Positions 59,479 through 64,000 of a DNA stretch of 64,000 nucleotides are shown here, one piece after another; position 1 is the stretch's first letter, and each line of letters starts with the position of its first letter. Where the stretch lies: the NCBI RefSeq assembly GCF_001436645.1, contig NZ_AYZI01000005.1, positions 7,032 through 71,031 of the forward strand, given 5' to 3'. The DNA is from Fructilactobacillus florum DSM 22689 = JCM 16035 (GTDB lineage Bacteria; Bacillota; Bacilli; Lactobacillales; Lactobacillaceae). Position numbers and translations under genes: made by a program. The notes beneath the pieces were generated by a model that was not told where the DNA came from, searched no databases, and saw only the letters and a list, made by a program, of their open reading frames with translations.

Positions 59479-60363
59479 ATGGATTTGTATCAAATGACCA
59501 TTAAAATGCCGGCGTTGGCCGCTCCCGCCGTTGAAAATCTATTGATGGAGGCTGATTTTGATGGGCTACAATGGCAAGATGATTATGCCATGAAGCAAGT
59601 TGCTGTGACAGTTTATGCCACAACGAAACAAACTTTACAAACAAAAAGCACTATTTTACAGCCACAAATTGACCGGCTGCTGGAGTTTGGAATTAACCCT
59701 CATCCGTTTAAAATTGAAATAAAACCGGTTAACGGTAAATGGAAAACAAATTGGGAAGCATCATATCAAGCGGAAAGGATCACTAGGTTTCTAACCATTG
59801 CGCCTACATGGAGTGATTATGAGCCGATGCCAAATAGTGATGAACGGGTAATTCGCCTTGATCCAGGAATGTCGTTTGGCACGGGAACACATCCGACCAC
59901 AAAGTTAGCACTCCAAGCATTGGAAACAGTTTTACGGGGTCAAGAAACGGTATTTGACGTTGGTTGTGGGTCAGGTGTTTTGAGTATCGCAGCTCGTTCC
60001 TTGGGAGCTTTGCAAATCGTTGCTGGAGATAATGATCCAATCGCGGTTGCTGCAACGCAAAGAAATTTTGCTAATAACCCTGTAATGAAGCTCAATCATC
60101 AGGTTAAACAGCAGAGCTTGCTCACTGAACAGGATCAGCTTGCTGATGTAATTGTGGCTAACATGCTGGCAGAAGTTTTATTGTTGTTAATTCCGCAAGT
60201 TAATGATCATTTAACTGCAACGGGGAAATTTATTTTAGCCGGAATTTATGTAGATCAGTTAGCCAAGGTTACGAATGCGCTTAATCAGCAACATCTGAAA
60301 ATCGAGCAGACGTTGACCAGGGGAAAGTGGTACGCCCTAATTGCTAGTAAGGAGCAGCGGTAA
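59479..60363 (+). CDS. prmA: Ribosomal protein L11 methyltransferase
   Basis: A 294-residue enzyme with an N-terminal L11-binding domain and a C-terminal SAM domain. RLDPGMSFGTGTHPTTKL, VFDVGCGSGVLSIAARSLG and DVIVANMLAEVL are the family blocks. AAGGATA lies before the ATG at 59479, which matches the family start better than the ATG at 59461. The next gene begins one base after its stop codon. Confidence 0.94.
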   Translation: MDLYQMTIKMPALAAPAVENLLMEADFDGLQWQDDYAMKQVAVTVYATTKQTLQTKSTILQPQIDRLLEFGINPHPFKIEIKPVNGKWKTNWEASYQAERITRFLTIAPTWSDYEPMPNSDERVIRLDPGMSFGTGTHPTTKLALQALETVLRGQETVFDVGCGSGVLSIAARSLGALQIVAGDNDPIAVAATQRNFANNPVMKLNHQVKQQSLLTEQDQLADVIVANMLAEVLLLLIPQVNDHLTATGKFILAGIYVDQLAKVTNALNQQHLKIEQTLTRGKWYALIASKEQR

Positions 60364-60364
60364 G

Positions 60365-61105
60365 ATGCAGCACTATTTTCTACAGCAACACCTTCAGCTT
60401 GGAATGGAGCTAGTTTTACCTTCTGAAATCAGGAAACACTGGATTCAAGTTTTGCGAGCAAAGTCTGGCTCCAGTGCCGAATTTGTTGATAATAATCAAC
60501 AAGTTTATTTAGGTAAATTAATTAATCCGGTGACAGGTTTAATCGCAATTACCGCTAGTAAAAATTTTCAGGCAGAACTGCCAGTGCAGGTGACGATTGC
60601 CTGTGGGGTTCCTAAAAGTGGCAAGGCCGAATTTATTGTCCAAAAAGCAACCGAACTAGGAGCGACCAAGATCGTTTTTTTGCCGATGGAATGGTCGGTC
60701 GCTCGCTGGCAAGGAAAAAGTGAAAAAAAGCTGCTACGCTTGCAAAAGATTGCTCAAGGGGCAGCGGAACAATCGCACCGTAATGTAATACCAACTGTAA
60801 TGTATACCAGTGGCTTACCAGCATTAAATAACTTGCAAGCTTGGGATGAAAAGCTGGTATCGTACGAAGAGGCAGCTAAGCAACACGAGCATCAACAACT
60901 AGCCAAGACCTTAGCTAGAACTCCGGTTCAGAGCAGGATTGTAGCCTTGTTTGGACCAGAGGGGGGAATTAGTCCTGCTGAAATAGCTCAGTTAGCAGCC
61001 CTCGACTTTTGGCCGATGGGACTTGGACCTAGAATTTTACGAGCAGAAACGGCTCCTTTGTATTTTTTAAGTGCTGTTTCTGCATTTTACGAACTAAAAT
61101 GCTAA
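60365..61105 (+). CDS. rsmE: 16S rRNA (uracil-1498-N3)-methyltransferase
   Basis: A 246-residue SPOUT-class enzyme. The knot motifs are FGPEGGISPAEI and LGPRILRAETAPLYFLSA; CGVPKSGKAEFIVQKATELG precedes them. The ATG lies two bases after the prmA stop, and AAGGAGC is inside the prmA end, so translation is coupled. The prmA-rsmE pairing is conserved in Firmicutes. Confidence 0.95.
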   Translation: MQHYFLQQHLQLGMELVLPSEIRKHWIQVLRAKSGSSAEFVDNNQQVYLGKLINPVTGLIAITASKNFQAELPVQVTIACGVPKSGKAEFIVQKATELGATKIVFLPMEWSVARWQGKSEKKLLRLQKIAQGAAEQSHRNVIPTVMYTSGLPALNNLQAWDEKLVSYEEAAKQHEHQQLAKTLARTPVQSRIVALFGPEGGISPAEIAQLAALDFWPMGLGPRILRAETAPLYFLSAVSAFYELKC

Positions 61106-61166
61106 AATGGTTACATTATCGTCTATAAAACGAACTAAATTGATTTTTTGATTGGAGATGTTGGTA

Positions 61167-63386
61167 ATGCCGAGCTTGAAAATTTGGCAGCCGCACGAAG
61201 TATTCGCGCAAGTTGCACAAAATAATTCGGATGAGCAGGTGCGTCAAATCAAGCGAGCCTACCAATTCGCTTCGATTGCCCACGGAAATCAGCAACGTCA
61301 GTCGGGTGAACTATACATTGTACACGCAACTCAGGTAGCAGGGATCCTAGCTGGGTTAAAGATGGATGCAGTGACGATTACAGCTGGTTTTTTACATGAC
61401 ATTGTCGAAGATAGCGGTGTTGAGCTGGGTGATGTGCGAGAATTATTTGGCCCAGATGTAGCTTTAATTGTTGATGGTGTCACTAAGATCAGTAAAATTA
61501 AATATAACTCTACGCGTGAAGCTTTTGCTGAGAATTATCGAAAATTATTGCTGGTAATGTGCAAAGATATTCGTGTGATGATCGTCAAGCTGGCTGATCG
61601 AATGCACAATATGGATACTTTGGAGCATTTGCCAGAGGATGTACAACAACAATATGCTCGTGAAACATTAGATGTATATGCTCCAATCGCAGATCGGCTG
61701 GGGATGGGAACCACTAAGTGGGAGCTGCAGGATATGTCCTTACGTTACCTAAATCCCACTGCTTACTATGAAATTGCTCATGCAATGAAGTCAAAGCGAA
61801 ATGAGCGAGAATCTTATATTGCCAATGCTATTCAAGAAGTGCAAGCCTCGATTGCTGACTTTAACATTGATGCCGAAATTTATGGTCGTCCAAAGCATAT
61901 TTATTCAATTTACAAAAAAATGGTAGACAAGCATAAAAAATTTGCTGAAATTTATGATCTGTCTGCGATTAGAATTATTGTGGACACGGTCAAAGATTGT
62001 TATGCGATTTTAGGAGCTGTCCATGCTAAATGGCGGCCGATGCCAGGGCGGTTTAAAGATTATATTGCGATGCCTAAAGCCAACCTTTACCAGTCACTCC
62101 ACACTACGGTCGTTGGTCCAGAAGGGAAACCCCTTGAAATCCAGATCCGAACGAGAGAGATGCATCGGATTGCTGAGTATGGGGTTGCAGCGCACTGGGC
62201 TTATAAACAGGGAGAGACCGATGAAGTGACTTCAGATGAGAATAATCTGCAGTTAAACTGGTTTAAAAGAATCATTGAAATTCAAGAAGAGACGGATTCA
62301 GCAGCTGATTTTATGGATCAGGTTCAAGGAGATCTTTTTTCTGACAAGGTTTATGCCTTCACACCGAATGGTGATGTGTTAGAGCTTCCTAAAGGGGCTG
62401 GTCCGCTGGATATGTCGTATGCAATTCACACTGAAGTTGGCAATAAAACAACCGGTGCCCAGGTTAATGGTAAGATGGTGTCTTTGGATTACCAAATTAA
62501 AAATGGAGATATTGTTGAGATTATTACCTCAACTAATTCAACTGGACCAGGTAAAAACTGGTTAGATTTAGTTCATACCAATAGCGCTAAGCATAAAATT
62601 AATCAATTTTTCAAAAAACAACATCGTGGAAATGATGTAAAGGTGGGCGTTGAGTTGTTGAACGATCAGTTGGAAACCGATGGTTTTGAGCCTAGCGCGG
62701 TGTTAACAGCTGATAATTGGAATCGAGTCATCGCAGAAATGCATTATCGGACACGGGATGATTTACTGGCAGCACTCGGTTTTGGTGATATTCACGCAGT
62801 CGGGGTTGCCAACCGCTTTACCAGTGAATTGAGAGAGGCACAATCACGCTTAGATGCTAAACAAGCTACGCATGACTTGCTAGATCAGCACCAATCGCTT
62901 TCAACTAAGTCAACGCAACCGCTAAGTGGCAATGATCCTGCTGATAACGTTGTTATTGAAGGAACTGATAATGTTTTGGTTCACATGAGCCATTGTTGTT
63001 TACCGGTTCCAGGCGATCGCATTATTGGTTATATTACAAAGGGACATGGTATTACCATCCACCAAATAACTTGTCATAATGTCTCAAATCAGCTTCCAGA
63101 TCGCTTGATTGCAGCACATTGGCAAACGATTTCTACCAATCAGATTAAATATCCAACGAAGTTAAAAATTTTTGCTGATAACCGAAACGATATTTTAAAT
63201 GATGTCGTTAAACGATTCAATAACAGTCCCGTGACGCTAACGTCAATTGATGGGAAAGTTCATGATGACACTGAACTAACGATTCGAACCGTGGTCAATG
63301 TAAAGAATAAGGATCAACTAGATCAAGTAATTGCAAATCTCAAAGCGGTACCCGGAGTTGCAACGGTTTACCGGGATTTAGGATAA
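61167..63386 (+). CDS. rel: Bifunctional (p)ppGpp synthetase/hydrolase
   Basis: A 739-residue Rel protein. The HD hydrolase domain is at about 35-190 with GFLHDIVEDSG, and its RFGH/HD residues are intact. The synthetase domain follows with FKDYIAMPKANLYQSLHTTV, then TGS (VYAFTPNGDVLELPKGA), and it ends with the conserved-cysteine region (HMSHCCLPVPGDRIIGY) and ACT. It controls the stringent response. GGAG lies 9 bases before the ATG at 61167; an ATG three codons earlier is too close to the ribosome site. dtd follows after 12 bases. Confidence 0.96.
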   Translation: MPSLKIWQPHEVFAQVAQNNSDEQVRQIKRAYQFASIAHGNQQRQSGELYIVHATQVAGILAGLKMDAVTITAGFLHDIVEDSGVELGDVRELFGPDVALIVDGVTKISKIKYNSTREAFAENYRKLLLVMCKDIRVMIVKLADRMHNMDTLEHLPEDVQQQYARETLDVYAPIADRLGMGTTKWELQDMSLRYLNPTAYYEIAHAMKSKRNERESYIANAIQEVQASIADFNIDAEIYGRPKHIYSIYKKMVDKHKKFAEIYDLSAIRIIVDTVKDCYAILGAVHAKWRPMPGRFKDYIAMPKANLYQSLHTTVVGPEGKPLEIQIRTREMHRIAEYGVAAHWAYKQGETDEVTSDENNLQLNWFKRIIEIQEETDSAADFMDQVQGDLFSDKVYAFTPNGDVLELPKGAGPLDMSYAIHTEVGNKTTGAQVNGKMVSLDYQIKNGDIVEIITSTNSTGPGKNWLDLVHTNSAKHKINQFFKKQHRGNDVKVGVELLNDQLETDGFEPSAVLTADNWNRVIAEMHYRTRDDLLAALGFGDIHAVGVANRFTSELREAQSRLDAKQATHDLLDQHQSLSTKSTQPLSGNDPADNVVIEGTDNVLVHMSHCCLPVPGDRIIGYITKGHGITIHQITCHNVSNQLPDRLIAAHWQTISTNQIKYPTKLKIFADNRNDILNDVVKRFNNSPVTLTSIDGKVHDDTELTIRTVVNVKNKDQLDQVIANLKAVPGVATVYRDLG

Positions 63387-63398
63387 AGAAGGGTTAGT

Positions 63399-63836
63399 AT
63401 GAAATTAGTAATTCAACGTGTGAAAAGCGCTCAAGTCACAGTTTCCGGACAGCTGGTTAATAAAATTGGGGCTGGAAGCTTGATTTTTGTTGGGGTGGCC
63501 GCGCATGACCAACTGACTTCAGCTGTTCAGTTGGCTGCTAAGGTATGTAAATTAAGGATGTTTTCGGATCCAGCTGGTAAGATGAATTTAAATTTATTTC
63601 AAGTTGGAGGACAAATCCTTTCGATATCACAATTCACCCTGTTAGCAGATTTACGTCGTGGAAATCGCCCTTCATTTCAAGATGCAGGGGACCCAGAGCA
63701 TGCTCAAGCACTCTATCATGAATTTAATCAACAACTTATTTCACACGGAGCAGATGTTAAGACCGGGATTTTTGGGGCTGACATGCTAATCAGCTTAGAA
63801 AATGATGGTCCGGTAACCTTTGAAATGGAAGCTTAG
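63399..63836 (+). CDS. dtd: D-aminoacyl-tRNA deacylase
   Basis: A 145-residue enzyme that removes D-amino acids from tRNA. The active-site motif SQFTLLADLRRGNRPSF (about 76-92) and the C-terminal NDGPVTFEM, holding the Gly-cisPro equivalent, are present. GAAGGG precedes the ATG. It is coupled with rel, the usual Firmicute arrangement. Confidence 0.96.
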   Translation: MKLVIQRVKSAQVTVSGQLVNKIGAGSLIFVGVAAHDQLTSAVQLAAKVCKLRMFSDPAGKMNLNLFQVGGQILSISQFTLLADLRRGNRPSFQDAGDPEHAQALYHEFNQQLISHGADVKTGIFGADMLISLENDGPVTFEMEA

Positions 63837-63846
63837 GAGCATACGC

Positions 63847-64000
63847 ATGCATAATTTGATTTGGGATTTTGACGGCACGCTTTTCGATACTTATCCAACT
63901 ATGGTAACGGCTTTTGCGAAAGCATTAGCTCAAAATGGAATTGATGAAATCGAAATTGATGCGGAACAAATTTATCAACAACTACGGGTGCATTCATTAG
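63847..64000 (+). CDS. HAD-family hydrolase, 5' part only
   Basis: The first 51 residues of a haloacid-dehalogenase phosphatase. The nucleophile motif is IWDFDGTLFDTYP, with the two catalytic aspartates in DFDGT. TTAGGAG lies before the ATG at 63847. The gene runs off the end of the window, so subgroup and substrate cannot be told. It probably belongs to the rel-dtd operon. Confidence 0.85.
   Translation, partial: MHNLIWDFDGTLFDTYPTMVTAFAKALAQNGIDEIEIDAEQIYQQLRVHSL

Overview
The window is a 64 kb stretch of low-GC Gram-positive chromosome. Gene content and order point to the family Lactobacillaceae, near Lactiplantibacillus-type lactobacilli. The signs are a mevalonate-pathway HMG-CoA synthase, an SMK-box (SAM-III) leader on metK, T-box leaders, a PyrR attenuator, dipeptidase PepV, a CIRCE-controlled hrcA-grpE-dnaK-dnaJ operon, PolC, and the runs rpsB-tsf-pyrH-frr-uppS-cdsA-rseP-proS-polC and rimP-nusA-rnpM-ylxQ-infB-rbfA-truB-ribF. 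No rRNA, tRNA, CRISPR array, IS element or prophage was seen.

Bases 1-5300 are the only accessory-looking part: AT-rich, with unassigned membrane proteins, a DUF4176 gene and a 915-residue YhgE/Pip-EsaA-like membrane protein. The last two each carry an apparent one-base deletion in a homopolymer (T6 at 1754-1759, A7 at 2152-2158). Both protein families occur around type VII secretion loci, so this may be the edge or remnant of one.

Bases 5300-25700 are metabolic and transport genes, several with readable RNA regulation: an aminotransferase, mvaS with an inverted repeat over its -10 box, a PyrR-controlled uracil permease, a polar amino-acid (probably cystine) ABC transporter, metK behind an SMK box, an MFS exporter, mnmM, leuS behind a T-box, a MurJ/YtgP-type flippase, nnrD, pepV, a Met-type T-box driving a MetQ-like protein and an M20 deacylase, and a deoxynucleoside kinase.

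Bases 25700-31000 hold a CPBP protease, pgpA, lexA with a consensus SOS box divergent from ynzC-yneF, plsC, an rRNA/tRNA-type methyltransferase and a GIY-YIG protein. Bases 31000-50500 are the translation, phospholipid, cell-wall and replication core listed above. Bases 50500-57300 are the heat-shock operon and lepA. Bases 57300-64000 hold an acetoin/diacetyl reductase, an unannotated structured intergenic region, a VOC protein, an orphan small gene, prmA-rsmE-rel-dtd and the start of a HAD hydrolase cut by the window end.

Most function assignments rest on family motifs read directly in the translations. Start codons were chosen from Shine-Dalgarno spacing and family N-termini. No database search was possible.
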